Of a stretch of DNA of 52,813 nucleotides, positions 14,186 to 21,886 are shown one piece after another; the stretch's first letter is position 1, and every line of letters begins with the position of its first letter. A program made the position numbers and the translations under genes. Below the pieces are notes generated by a model. The model saw nothing but the letters and a program-made list of their open reading frames with translations. It was not told the DNA's origin and searched no databases. This DNA is from a virus, in IMG/VR virus record IMGVR_UViG_3300044613_003454, positions 1-52,813 of that record. One strand, written 5' to 3'.

Positions 14186-14896
14186 ATGATGCGTTCCCCG
14201 TTGTTCAACTGGGAGGGGCGATCCCATTCCCTCCTCACCTGGACCAAGGCAATGGACTGCTGGTCCTGGTCCATCCCCGCCGGCAAGCACGGCTCCTGCC
14301 CCATGGAGAACCGTGAACCCAACTCCATCTGCAACTCCTGCTATGCCCAGCAGGGCAACTACCTGTGGGCCACCACTGCCCGTGCCCAGTGGGCCCGCTT
14401 CGAGTTCCTCAAGTCCGACCCCGATCGTGCCCTCAAACTCATCACCGACTTCATCAACGACCAGCGCCTCCCCTTCTTCCGTGTCCACGACAGCGGTGAC
14501 TTCCATTCCCTCTCCATGATCTGGCGATGGACGGACGCCGTTCGCCGTTGCCCCGACACCAAGTTCTGGTTCCCGACCCGTGCTTGGACCTTCCCCAACT
14601 GGATGCCGGCCCTCGCCGTCCTCGCCGAGGAACCCAACACATCGGTCCGCCCCTCCGCCCAGAAGTTCGACGAGCCCCCGCCCTGCATCGACCGGCTCCA
14701 GCCCGGCACGATGTCCTCCGATGCCGAGTCCGAATGGGCGCTCACCTGCCCCAAGTCCACCGCTTCCACCTCGTGCGGTACCGAGAAGTGCCGCACCTGC
14801 TGGACCAAGGACCGGGCAGTGAACTACATCACCCACGGCTACCGGCTCACCGACAAGACCCGCCTCCTCCACCTCACCATCGGACGCACCTCATGA
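14186..14896 (+). CDS. GP88-like phage protein
   Basis: A 236-residue protein matching the GP88 pattern from mycobacteriophage-type proteins: SIPAGKHGSCP, CNSCYAQQGNY, then FRVHDSGDFHS, FWFPTRAW and a C-terminal cysteine block CPKSTASTSC--EKCRTCW. The many conserved cysteines suggest a metal centre. Its molecular function is not established. The ribosome site GGAG lies eight bases before ATG 14186; a second ATG follows at once. It ends overlapping the next gene (ATGA). I am fairly sure of the family, not of any role. Confidence 0.8.
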   Translation: MMRSPLFNWEGRSHSLLTWTKAMDCWSWSIPAGKHGSCPMENREPNSICNSCYAQQGNYLWATTARAQWARFEFLKSDPDRALKLITDFINDQRLPFFRVHDSGDFHSLSMIWRWTDAVRRCPDTKFWFPTRAWTFPNWMPALAVLAEEPNTSVRPSAQKFDEPPPCIDRLQPGTMSSDAESEWALTCPKSTASTSCGTEKCRTCWTKDRAVNYITHGYRLTDKTRLLHLTIGRTS

Positions 14897-15255
14897 CAGG
14901 CCGACTCCACATCTCCACCGACTCCTTCCAGTGGCACAAGCACACCCTCGCCTTCACCGGATGGGTGTGGTTCCACACCATCCCCAACCACTCCGCTCGC
15001 CTCTACCTCGACGAGCAGCCACCCGACCCCGACGAGTTCGAGATCGACGACCTCGCCATCGAAGACCTCTCCATCTTCACCAACTCACAGGAGGAACCCC
15101 TCACCGAACACACCATGATCCGCAACGGAGCCCGAGAGAACGACGACTTCGACGGCATCCCCGTCAAGCACATCATCGACGACATCTACCACAGCGACTG
15201 GCTCCTCTCCCAGGTGGAGCAGAACCACACGGACGCGAAGGACCTCGATGAGTGA
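14893..15255 (+). CDS. Hypothetical acidic protein (120 aa)
   Basis: A 120-residue acidic protein beginning MTGRLHISTDSFQWHKHTLAF and rich in Asp/Glu in its middle (DEFEIDDLAIEDLS). It is coupled to GP88 by ATGA and to the following 35-aa gene by an eight-base overlap. No known family. It could be a small acidic mimic or inhibitor, but nothing in the sequence proves that. Confidence 0.7.
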   Translation: MTGRLHISTDSFQWHKHTLAFTGWVWFHTIPNHSARLYLDEQPPDPDEFEIDDLAIEDLSIFTNSQEEPLTEHTMIRNGARENDDFDGIPVKHIIDDIYHSDWLLSQVEQNHTDAKDLDE

Positions 15256-15355
15256 TCGCGAACCCCCGTCCGTCTGGTCCATCATCAACCCCGTAACCAT
15301 CTACCTAGTCCTGATCGTGTACCTCACCATCTCTTTCCTCAAGGCAGAACGATGA
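15248..15355 (+). CDS. Tiny membrane protein (35 aa)
   Basis: A 35-residue frame (MSDREPPSVWSIINP, then a hydrophobic run VTIYLVLIVYLTISFL, ending KAER). One transmembrane helix with a charged tail is clear. It overlaps the preceding stop by eight bases and the next ATG as ATGA, which supports its being translated. Role unknown; candidates are a small host-membrane effector or holin accessory. Confidence 0.6.
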   Translation: MSDREPPSVWSIINPVTIYLVLIVYLTISFLKAER

Positions 15356-15840
15356 ACGACAGCAACACCAACCACACCACCCCCACCCCCCAGACCCTCG
15401 TCCTCGGCACCGTCAACGGCGTCGAGATCACCGCCTCCAGCCTGTCGATGAAGACCCTCGACGACATGCTCAACATCATGTCCGCCCTCGACGGGGACAT
15501 GGGCCGCATCGGCCGCACCATCCGGGGCCAAGTCCTCGCCATCCGCGAGCGGCGTGACGAGTACCGCACCAAGATCGAACGCCTGACCGATGCCCTCATG
15601 CCCTTCATCGAGAACACCATCTCGGAGATGATCACCGAGCGGCTCGATGCACGCATCGACGAACTCGACATCGAGGACACCGTGAAGGACGCCGTGTCCG
15701 ATGCGACCGACCACATGGAGGACGCCATCAAGGAGAACATCCAGTCCGATCTCTCCGACACCATCTCCGACAAGATCAAGGAGGACCTGCCGTACTACCT
15801 CGGCAAGGAACTCAAGAACGTCCGCCTCACCATCGACTGA
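15352..15840 (+). CDS. Coiled-coil hypothetical protein (162 aa)
   Basis: A 162-residue acidic helical protein. After a Thr/Pro-rich start and a short beta segment (LVLGTVNGVEITASSLSMKTLDDML) it is nearly all heptad-like helix with regular Ile/Leu spacing (ISEMITERLDARIDELDIEDTVKDAVSDATDHMEDAI). Oligomerisation is likely. It is coupled to the 35-aa gene and followed by a terminator hairpin. Function unknown. Confidence 0.75.
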   Translation: MNDSNTNHTTPTPQTLVLGTVNGVEITASSLSMKTLDDMLNIMSALDGDMGRIGRTIRGQVLAIRERRDEYRTKIERLTDALMPFIENTISEMITERLDARIDELDIEDTVKDAVSDATDHMEDAIKENIQSDLSDTISDKIKEDLPYYLGKELKNVRLTID

Positions 15841-15849
15841 CCCATCACC

Positions 15850-15875
15850 GGGGGCGGTGTGATCGCCCCCTCTTT
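15850..15875 (+). terminator. Terminator hairpin
   Basis: GGGGGCG pairs with CGCCCCC around a seven-base loop, followed by TCTTT. It lies nine bases after the coiled-coil gene's stop. A copy of the word CCCCCACTGA starts four bases downstream (15879-15888) and runs into the next ribosome site. Confidence 0.75.
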
Positions 15876-15898
15876 CCACCCCCACTGAAAGGCAGCAC

Positions 15899-16225
15899 AT
15901 GTCCAACCGTCAAGCCCTGCTCTCCGTCATCCCTCCCCGCACCGTCGGATCCCTCGCCCGTTGGGTGTTCGAGGCCATCCCCCCTGGTGGCTTCGTCTCG
16001 GCCGTGATCCGCAGCGACCTGTTCGAGGCCGTCGCCCGTGCCGACGACGACAACCGACGCACCCTCGTCGAACTCGTGCAACTCATCCGATGGTACGTCC
16101 CTCATGTCTGCGTCCGGGACGACGAGCCCATGGTCGCATGGCCGAAGGACAAGTACGACGCCGTCCGCGAAGAACTCCACGCCGACCCCCAGTTCGACTG
16201 GCTCAAGGACTACCTCAATGCCTGA
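15899..16225 (+). CDS. Hypothetical protein (108 aa)
   Basis: A 108-residue soluble protein starting MSNRQALLSVIPPRTVGSLARWVFEA. AAAGG lies six bases upstream of ATG 15899, partly overlapping the end of a CCCCCACTGA copy, so a protein bound there could affect translation or transcription of this gene. The rest is mixed helical with an acidic C-terminus (DPQFDWLKDYLNA). No family recognised. Confidence 0.7.
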   Translation: MSNRQALLSVIPPRTVGSLARWVFEAIPPGGFVSAVIRSDLFEAVARADDDNRRTLVELVQLIRWYVPHVCVRDDEPMVAWPKDKYDAVREELHADPQFDWLKDYLNA

Positions 16226-16460
16226 CCATGACACCGTGAAGATCATCCACGCCCTCGGCAGGGCAGCGGCTCAGGTCGGCAACCCCGACCTCTCCCGTTC
16301 CCTCCTCGCCGCACAAGACCTGATCCACGAACTCAAGCGGGACCGCGACTCGGCCCGCCGCATGTACTGCCTCGCCGCCGCCCACATCGACGGCAACGAG
16401 TACCAAGTGCAGGTCTACGCCGCCCGCCAGAAGTGGGGCGACCTCTTCCTCAACGACTGA
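16218..16460 (+). CDS. Hypothetical helical protein (80 aa)
   Basis: An 80-residue protein with start ATG 16218 inside the end of the previous gene (eight-base overlap). Helical, with RRMYCLAAAHIDGNEYQVQVYAARQKWGDLF; the RRMYC segment resembles RGMYCEAQAI in the next gene, so the two may be diverged copies of a short family. Function unknown. Confidence 0.65.
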   Translation: MPDHDTVKIIHALGRAAAQVGNPDLSRSLLAAQDLIHELKRDRDSARRMYCLAAAHIDGNEYQVQVYAARQKWGDLFLND

Positions 16461-16471
16461 AAGGACTGACC

Positions 16472-16711
16472 ATGGACATCGACGACATCGAACGACAGAA
16501 GCACCTCGACCTGCTGGAGGAGGAACTCCGCCAGGTCAAACTCGAACGCGACGCCCTCCGCCGTGAACTCCGCCTCACCCGTGGCATGTACTGCGAGGCG
16601 CAGGCCATCCTCGACATGCACGACAAGATCTCCACCTCCCCCGAGGAGGTGGCCGAGGCCTGCGGATGGGGCCCCCACGACGTGACCTACCCGGAGGACC
16701 CCAATGTCTGA
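16472..16711 (+). CDS. Coiled-coil hypothetical protein (79 aa)
   Basis: A 79-residue protein whose first 45 residues are a charged coiled coil (QKHLDLLEEELRQVKLERDALRRELRL), followed by RGMYCEAQAILDMHD. AAGGA lies seven bases before ATG 16472. It overlaps the following gene by eight bases. It shares a short motif with its upstream neighbour. Function unknown. Confidence 0.65.
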   Translation: MDIDDIERQKHLDLLEEELRQVKLERDALRRELRLTRGMYCEAQAILDMHDKISTSPEEVAEACGWGPHDVTYPEDPNV

Positions 16712-16892
16712 AGAGATCGAACGACTGCGTGCCGAAGTCAAGCGGCTCCGCCTTTCCCTGCACACCGAGATCGCCCAGCGAATCGACGTGACCCTCGGGG
16801 AAGCCCACTACATCTGGGTCAAGGGCGACGCCGGCGTCGCATCCGACGCCCTCTCCAAGGCCGGGCTCACCTTCTCCATCCTCGACCCATGA
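16704..16892 (+). CDS. Small hypothetical protein (62 aa)
   Basis: A 62-residue protein with a short coiled coil (EEIERLRAEVKRLRLSLHTEI) and a compact C-terminal half (EAHYIWVKGDAGVASDALSKAG). It overlaps its upstream neighbour by eight bases and the uracil-DNA glycosylase gene by four (ATGA), so it is in the repair operon. Function unknown. Confidence 0.65.
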   Translation: MSEEIERLRAEVKRLRLSLHTEIAQRIDVTLGEAHYIWVKGDAGVASDALSKAGLTFSILDP

Positions 16893-17551
16893 ACCTCCCC
16901 CTCTTCCCGGCCCGGCCCGACTGCCGGGCCTGTGCCCGTCATGAACTGGCCCCGTGCAACCCCGGCGTCCCCACCACCAGGTGGGGATTGCCGGGCCCGG
17001 GGAACCCCGTGCTCGTCGTCGTCGGTGTCACCCCGAACTGGCACGACCACCAGTTCAACGAGCCCTTCCGTGGCAAGGCAGGCCTGCTCCTGCGGGACAT
17101 CCTCCTTGCCAACCTATCCCCCTTGTGTACGATCTACCTCACCCTCATGGCCCGTTGCGGTCCTGACTTCGAGGCCAAGGCGAAGGACTACAAATCCTGC
17201 TTCCCCCACCACCTCGCCGACCTCTCGCAAATCCTCAGCCACCACCCCTCGGACCCCATCCACTACCTCTTGCTCGGCTCTCCCGCCACGGTCCAGTTCC
17301 ACCGGCTCCACCTCGGGCTTCGCATCTCGCAGAAGGAATCCTTCTCCCTCAACGGGAAGGAACGCACGATCCTCTCCCGTCCTTCCCCCGTGTTCTCCAC
17401 CTGGCACCCGGCCGCCCTCCTCCGCAACAACTCGATCATCCACTCGGTCGAGGACCACCTCAACCTCGTTGAATCCCATGTCCGCAAGGAACTCCGTGCC
17501 CACACCGAGCCCGACATCCAGCCGGCCAGACCCCCGCACCATTTCCCTTGA
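16889..17551 (+). CDS. Family 4-like uracil-DNA glycosylase
   Basis: A 220-residue enzyme that would remove uracil from DNA. Four cysteines have the spacing of the family 4 iron-sulfur cluster: C12/C15, then C90 and C104 (74 residues between C15 and C90, 13 between C90 and C104). Motif 1 is degenerate, GVTPNWHDHQFNEPFRGKAGLLL (about 46-68), where typical enzymes have GEAPG; the first acidic residue is absent. Motif 3 is well kept, FSTWHPAALLRN near residue 171. It overlaps the DNA polymerase gene downstream by 56 bases, so repair and replication are linked. Motif 1 changes could alter specificity or activity. Confidence 0.85.
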   Translation: MNLPLFPARPDCRACARHELAPCNPGVPTTRWGLPGPGNPVLVVVGVTPNWHDHQFNEPFRGKAGLLLRDILLANLSPLCTIYLTLMARCGPDFEAKAKDYKSCFPHHLADLSQILSHHPSDPIHYLLLGSPATVQFHRLHLGLRISQKESFSLNGKERTILSRPSPVFSTWHPAALLRNNSIIHSVEDHLNLVESHVRKELRAHTEPDIQPARPPHHFP

Positions 17552-19535
17552 CATCGAGACCTATGGCATCACCCGATTCACCCCCGCCGGCCGACTGCTC
17601 CCCGAGCAGACCGTGTTCCATCCCGCCCGATCGGTTGACGTGGATGGATGCCCTGTCCATGACCTGGTTCAATCCGTTTCCATCACCTGTCCCCGTGCCG
17701 ACGGAGACCTGGCAGACCTCGTGCCCGGTCCCACCTTCGTCTTCCAGATGCACATCCCCGCACACCGACGGCACCTCGCCCGGTGGCTGGCCCACGCCCA
17801 CTGCATCATCGGGATGAACCTCCAGTTCGACCTGCTCTACCTCCGCTCTCAACCCGACTTCCGCTTCCACCTCGAACGCCAAATCCTGATCGACCTCTCG
17901 GTCCTCAACTACCTGCACTCCGAGCTCCGCCCGGAACGATCCCTCAAGGCGCTCGGCCCCATCCTCGGTACCCATGCCTACACCACGGAACAGATCGACC
18001 GCACGGCCCGTTACCACAACGCCTCCGACCCCCGGCTCCACCGCTACAACGCAGCCGACACCCACAACACCCTCCTCGCCTGCGCCGAGCTCGCCCGCCG
18101 CATCCAAGCCGACTACCCCGACACCGACAAGCTCAGCCCCGACTGCATCACCCACTACTCAGACACCATATGGACAGTGGTACGCATGTCCGAAGCGGGG
18201 GTGCCCATGGACAGGGCTGGCCTCGTACAACAAGAGCAGGGAGTGCTGTCCCAAATGCGGGACCTTGAGGGAGCTGCTGCACAAGTAAACCTCATCCTCA
18301 CCGGCCCCGGCTCGGCCGCCTCGAAGCTCGGCCTCATGAAGGATGCCTGCTCCCTCGTCGAGACCCTGGTCCCCGACATCCGCTCGCACCCCATGTTCCA
18401 GCTGACCGAGGCCCGCAAGGAGATCGCGGTCAACGACGTGAACCGCCAGCTCATGGCGAGCCACCTCAAATCCGTAGACACCGACGACGCCCGCTCCATC
18501 CTGCACCGCCTCTCCCTCCTCGGCGAATACTCCTCAGCCCAGAAGCTCCTCTCCTCCTACCTCTTCCCCCTCCTCCGCCACCAACGGAAGAACCCCGCGA
18601 ACCGCAGCTCCCGCCTCGTGCCCCGACCCCGGGGCATCGGCATCTCCTACCCCACCTGGTACGTCACGCCCACCTCCTCGAAGGACGGCGCCGGCTCCGA
18701 GGGCGGCACCCTCCAGGGCCGCATCACCTGCAAGAACTTCCGGCACCAGACCGACCCCGACTCCATCAAGGCCCACTACAAATCCCGCTGGTCCGCCGGC
18801 CACATCGTGGGCTACGACCTCTCGCAGATCGAGATGGTGGTGGCCGGCCTCCTCTCCGGGGACGAGGCCCTGTGCTCGGCCTTCCTCGCTGAACCCCCAC
18901 TGGATCTGCATACCGGGCGTGCCGTCCAGGTATTCGGCGAGGAGATCCGGCAGCACCCCGACTTCAAGAAGGTGTACCGGCAGGCAGCCAAGGGCGCCAA
19001 CTTCGGGGACCTCTTCCGTGCCGGCGCCGCCACCCTACAGACCCAGGTCTTCGGCATGACCGGAGTCGTCGTGCCCATGAAGATCTGCGACAACATCGTC
19101 CGCACCCGCTCCCACACCCGGCCCGGACTGTGGTCCTGGCAGGAACGCCTGATCAAGGACACCCGTGCCAAGGGCTACGTCTCGCTCCCGTTCATCGGGC
19201 AGTCACGCACCTTCATGGGCGGTGACGCATACGACATCTCGGAAATCGTGAACATGCCCATCCAATGCACGGCGGGCAACGTGCTTCTCCGGATCCAGCA
19301 CCGCCTGCACCAGCTCCTGCCCTCGATCAACGCGGCATCCCCCGACATCCTCATGTTCCTCAACGTGTACGACGCCGTGTACTTCGACACCCGCAACGAC
19401 GCCGCCGTTGACCGGCTCGACACCCTGTTCCGTGACGCCTTCTCATACGTGACAACGGAGGGCTATTGGGCTAGACTCTGCAAGCTGGTGGGTCGGACCA
19501 TCCCGATCCGCTATGAACGCACCATCTACACCTGA
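17496..19535 (+). CDS. Family A DNA polymerase with 3'-5' exonuclease domain
   Basis: A 679-residue replicative polymerase. The exonuclease shows Exo I DIE at residues 19-21, Exo II IGMNLQFD and Exo III YNAAD. The polymerase has motif A YDLSQIE with catalytic D441. Motif B is R495-QAA-K499-GAN-F503-GDL-F507, so the position equal to E. coli Phe762 keeps Phe while the usual Tyr766 is Phe. Motif C is VYDAV (D626), with Tyr where most have His. GTG 17496 is chosen because AAGGA lies five bases before it; ATG 17478 is the alternative. The frame stays open upstream inside the glycosylase gene. No 5' nuclease domain is present. Confidence 0.92.
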   Translation: MPTPSPTSSRPDPRTISLDIETYGITRFTPAGRLLPEQTVFHPARSVDVDGCPVHDLVQSVSITCPRADGDLADLVPGPTFVFQMHIPAHRRHLARWLAHAHCIIGMNLQFDLLYLRSQPDFRFHLERQILIDLSVLNYLHSELRPERSLKALGPILGTHAYTTEQIDRTARYHNASDPRLHRYNAADTHNTLLACAELARRIQADYPDTDKLSPDCITHYSDTIWTVVRMSEAGVPMDRAGLVQQEQGVLSQMRDLEGAAAQVNLILTGPGSAASKLGLMKDACSLVETLVPDIRSHPMFQLTEARKEIAVNDVNRQLMASHLKSVDTDDARSILHRLSLLGEYSSAQKLLSSYLFPLLRHQRKNPANRSSRLVPRPRGIGISYPTWYVTPTSSKDGAGSEGGTLQGRITCKNFRHQTDPDSIKAHYKSRWSAGHIVGYDLSQIEMVVAGLLSGDEALCSAFLAEPPLDLHTGRAVQVFGEEIRQHPDFKKVYRQAAKGANFGDLFRAGAATLQTQVFGMTGVVVPMKICDNIVRTRSHTRPGLWSWQERLIKDTRAKGYVSLPFIGQSRTFMGGDAYDISEIVNMPIQCTAGNVLLRIQHRLHQLLPSINAASPDILMFLNVYDAVYFDTRNDAAVDRLDTLFRDAFSYVTTEGYWARLCKLVGRTIPIRYERTIYT

Positions 19536-19537
19536 CC

Positions 19538-19828
19538 ATGAAGTCCAACCATCGCAAGGTCGTCGCCCTCCTGAACCGGGGGGAGAATGCAGCCGCAGTC
19601 GCCGAGCAAGTGGGCCTCTCCCGCAAGCGGGTGTTCGACCTGGCCCGCCGGCACGAGGCCCCGACCAACCCGCTCGTCGCACCGGGCGGCCGGATCGAGA
19701 AGCAGATCGTGCGCGCGTCGCGCGTGCTCACCATCCCCGAGATCTCCCGTGCCTTCCGCCTGGCCGAGTGCCGGGTCAAGGAGATCCTCTCCAGGGTGGA
19801 CCGTGAAACCAAGTCCGTCCTCCGGTGA
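19538..19828 (+). CDS. Small helix-turn-helix protein (96 aa)
   Basis: A 96-residue basic protein with a clear helix-turn-helix in residues 5-40 (KVVALLNRGENAAAVAEQVGLSRKRVFDLARR). A second similar helical unit (IPEISRAFRLAECRVKEILSRV) follows near residues 65-88. It starts two bases after the polymerase stop and overlaps the nuclease gene as GTGA. Likely a DNA-binding regulator or a small replication accessory. It is one of two candidates for recognising the dispersed CCCCCACTGA word. Confidence 0.75.
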   Translation: MKSNHRKVVALLNRGENAAAVAEQVGLSRKRVFDLARRHEAPTNPLVAPGGRIEKQIVRASRVLTIPEISRAFRLAECRVKEILSRVDRETKSVLR

Positions 19829-20370
19829 CCCGCACCTGGACCATCATCCAGGACGACCGGGAGAAGACGCCCCTCCTCTTCCCCTCCCACCTGGTGATGT
19901 TGGATGCGGCACACCCTCCGTGCGACCGCCGGTCCTGCACCGTGGCCCTGACCGTGACGAAGAAGCGGCTGGTGACGGGGGACTACGCTCTCGCCGGGCA
20001 CGAGTCGAGGGTGCTGATTGAACGGAAGAAGCACCTGCCCGAGCTCTTCAAGAACCTGCTGACCCCGTCCGGGCGGGAGCGGTTCGTTGCCGCATGCGAC
20101 CGGCTGCGATCAGAGTGCGAGCATCCGATACTCATCCTCGAAGGCACCATCGAGCACCTGGTCCGGACCGCCCGTCCCACCCTGGACGTGGACCCCTGGC
20201 TGGTGGTCGATGCCCTTCATCGGATCTGCCTGGAGCGGAGAATCCAGGTACTCTACCTGTCGGCGTCAACCCCCAACCACCGACGATCAGTGGGGGAGGA
20301 AGTCGCCAGGCTGCTGATCAACGGAGCCCTGACCAATGCCCGAACCACTTCAGACATTCCGAGCAGTTGA
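19825..20370 (+). CDS. ERCC4-type nuclease
   Basis: A 181-residue protein with the ERCC4 (XPF/Mus81) nuclease core: DDREK at residues 10-14, LVTGDYALAG near 49-58 and the catalytic VLIERKK near 63-69. Such proteins cut branched or flapped DNA; in phages they act in replication or recombination. It starts with GTG overlapping the HTH gene (GTGA). A copy of TCAGTGGGGG lies in its last part (20287-20296). The end overlaps the next gene by 35 bases. The family is well supported; the exact substrate is not. Confidence 0.85.
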   Translation: MTRTWTIIQDDREKTPLLFPSHLVMLDAAHPPCDRRSCTVALTVTKKRLVTGDYALAGHESRVLIERKKHLPELFKNLLTPSGRERFVAACDRLRSECEHPILILEGTIEHLVRTARPTLDVDPWLVVDALHRICLERRIQVLYLSASTPNHRRSVGEEVARLLINGALTNARTTSDIPSS

Positions 20371-21190
20371 GGGCGCCAGCCCTGCCTACACCGCCGCCGT
20401 CTCGCTCGCCTCCCAGCCCTTCGTCCTCCATCACCAGCAGGTCTACACGTCCACCGCCTCTACCACTGCTGCCATCACTGGGGCGTCGATGACGTTCGAG
20501 ACCCTGGCCTCCACCAGGTTCTTCCCGTGGACCCTCCGGACCGCGAGCTCCTGCTATCCGGTCAGGGTCCCGAACGCCTACAACCGGGTGTACATCTACC
20601 CGCTCTGGATCACCTCGACCGACGACACCACCGCCGGGAACATGCCGTTCTTCGTGGTGGGTACGTACGTCGCCCCGTACATCATGCCGTACGGCCTGTT
20701 CCCGGAAACCCGGGGGCACACCACGTTCAGCAAGCTGAACCCCAAGTGCTACCGGTTCCCCGACGACGTGGTGACCGCCGCTAATCCGAGCGACACGGTG
20801 AGCTCGCCGACCCGGACCAACGGCCTGTGGTCCGTGCTCCCCCCGTACGGCACCAACGCCACCACCTCCAACGGTGTTCTGACCGGCACCACCGGCGGCA
20901 CCAACACCTTCGGCCGAGCCCCTGGTCTCGTGGGTGCGGCCTACATGTTGCCTGATGACCTGAGCATCTCGTCGGGCGACGGCGCCACCGCCCTCGGTCC
21001 TACCACCCCGGCCCTCAGCAACAGCTTCCAGATCATGGGCATGGGACAGGAGTACCAGACCCTTGGCACCGAGGAGATCGTGGTCGCTCTCGGTTCCAAC
21101 CCAACAGGTCTGACGATCTCCAACGCGGCAAGCGTGGTGGGCAAGAGCTATCGAGCCCACTTCTTCCTGATGGGCGTCTTCCTGGGGTGA
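20336..21190 (+). CDS. Virion-like beta-rich protein in the early block
   Basis: A 284-residue protein rich in Thr, Ser, Gly and Pro, with repeated beta-type segments (VYTSTASTTAAITGASMTF, YNRVYIYPLWITST, GVLTGTTGGTNTFG). It resembles a surface, fibre or decoration protein, yet lies on the plus strand between a nuclease and the lysis genes. No signal peptide is seen. Its TSTDDTTAGN and PFFVVGTYVAPY parts resemble no family I know. It could be a late gene carried in this block, or a host-surface effector. Confidence 0.75.
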   Translation: MPEPLQTFRAVEGASPAYTAAVSLASQPFVLHHQQVYTSTASTTAAITGASMTFETLASTRFFPWTLRTASSCYPVRVPNAYNRVYIYPLWITSTDDTTAGNMPFFVVGTYVAPYIMPYGLFPETRGHTTFSKLNPKCYRFPDDVVTAANPSDTVSSPTRTNGLWSVLPPYGTNATTSNGVLTGTTGGTNTFGRAPGLVGAAYMLPDDLSISSGDGATALGPTTPALSNSFQIMGMGQEYQTLGTEEIVVALGSNPTGLTISNAASVVGKSYRAHFFLMGVFLG

Positions 21191-21193
21191 TTG

Positions 21194-21460
21194 ATGAACG
21201 AGCAGACGAAGCAGTCCAGTCAATTGGTTGCGACATGGGCTTCCTTTGCGGCCCTGTGCATTGGCACCGGCGCGGTGCTGATGAACCTGGGGAAGAAGGA
21301 CCAGCAGCTGGCCACCACCACCGAGCAGGTGAAGGAACTCAGCAGCATCGTGTCCGAGCTGGCCAAGGCCCAGGTCGGACTCACCATGAAGGACGCACAG
21401 GTGGATGACCGCCTGCGTGAACTGGCAAGCAGGCTTGACCGCCTGGAAAGGATCAAGTGA
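21194..21460 (+). CDS. Membrane-anchored coiled-coil protein, candidate inner spanin
   Basis: An 88-residue protein with one N-terminal transmembrane helix (QLVATWASFAALCIGTGAVLM, about residues 10-30) and then a coiled coil to the end (QLATTTEQVKELSSIVSELAK, DDRLRELASRLDRLERIK). This is the layout of an inner-membrane spanin. The ATG at 21194 is preferred over an upstream TTG. The stop overlaps the holin-like gene's ATG. Role inferred from topology and from the lipoprotein nearby. Confidence 0.65.
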   Translation: MNEQTKQSSQLVATWASFAALCIGTGAVLMNLGKKDQQLATTTEQVKELSSIVSELAKAQVGLTMKDAQVDDRLRELASRLDRLERIK

Positions 21461-21660
21461 TGAAGGCTTCCTGGAAGACCACCGTTCTCGGGATCTCGAC
21501 CATCCTCGCCGCCGTGTCGGCGATCGTGCAGGCTCTCCTCGACAACGACCCCGCCACCAACCCCGACTTCACCGTCGCGGTCGCCGCCATCATGAGCGGA
21601 GCCGGCCTGATCTTCGCTCGTGACAACAACGTCACCAGCGAGAAGGCCGGGGCCCAGTGA
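21460..21660 (+). CDS. Small two-helix membrane protein, candidate holin
   Basis: A 66-residue protein with two hydrophobic stretches: KTTVLGISTILAAVSAIVQALL and VAVAAIMSGAGLIFARDN. The C-terminal FARDNNVTSEKAGAQ is a pattern I recall from many small aquatic-phage proteins. Two membrane helices, small size and place beside spanin-type genes fit a holin, but this is inference. The start could be GTG 21457. Confidence 0.65.
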   Translation: MKASWKTTVLGISTILAAVSAIVQALLDNDPATNPDFTVAVAAIMSGAGLIFARDNNVTSEKAGAQ

Positions 21661-21661
21661 C

Positions 21662-21886
21662 ATGTTCGACCGGGTCCTCGCCGGCATCGCCCTGGGAATC
21701 CTCGATTACCTGGCTCGTCGCATCGAGCGGGGCCATGTGGCGGTGGATGCCGATCTTGACGTTGATCGCCTTCGCCGTGCCGGCGATCGCATCAATGAGT
21801 GGCTGCTCGCGAACGGTGCTGGTCGAGGAGGGAAGCCCGATAAGGACTGGCCCCCAAGTGTTGACCAGGGTCTACGTTCTGATTGA
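21662..21886 (+). CDS. Small charged protein overlapping the lipoprotein gene
   Basis: A 74-residue protein with a short hydrophobic N-terminal helix (RVLAGIALGILDYLARRI) and a charged remainder (DADLDVDRLRRAGDRINEWLLA). The last 152 bases also encode, in another frame, the start of the lipoprotein gene at 21735. Nested or overlapping pairs are typical for Rz/Rz1 spanins, so it may be part of the lysis set. It begins one base after the holin-like stop. Confidence 0.6.
   Translation: MFDRVLAGIALGILDYLARRIERGHVAVDADLDVDRLRRAGDRINEWLLANGAGRGGKPDKDWPPSVDQGLRSD

Noticed and set aside
16932-17495. N-terminal extension of the polymerase
   Set aside because: It overlaps the glycosylase frame and is Ser/Pro/Arg/Thr-rich shadow sequence; a GTG with a good ribosome site lies just before the exonuclease motif.
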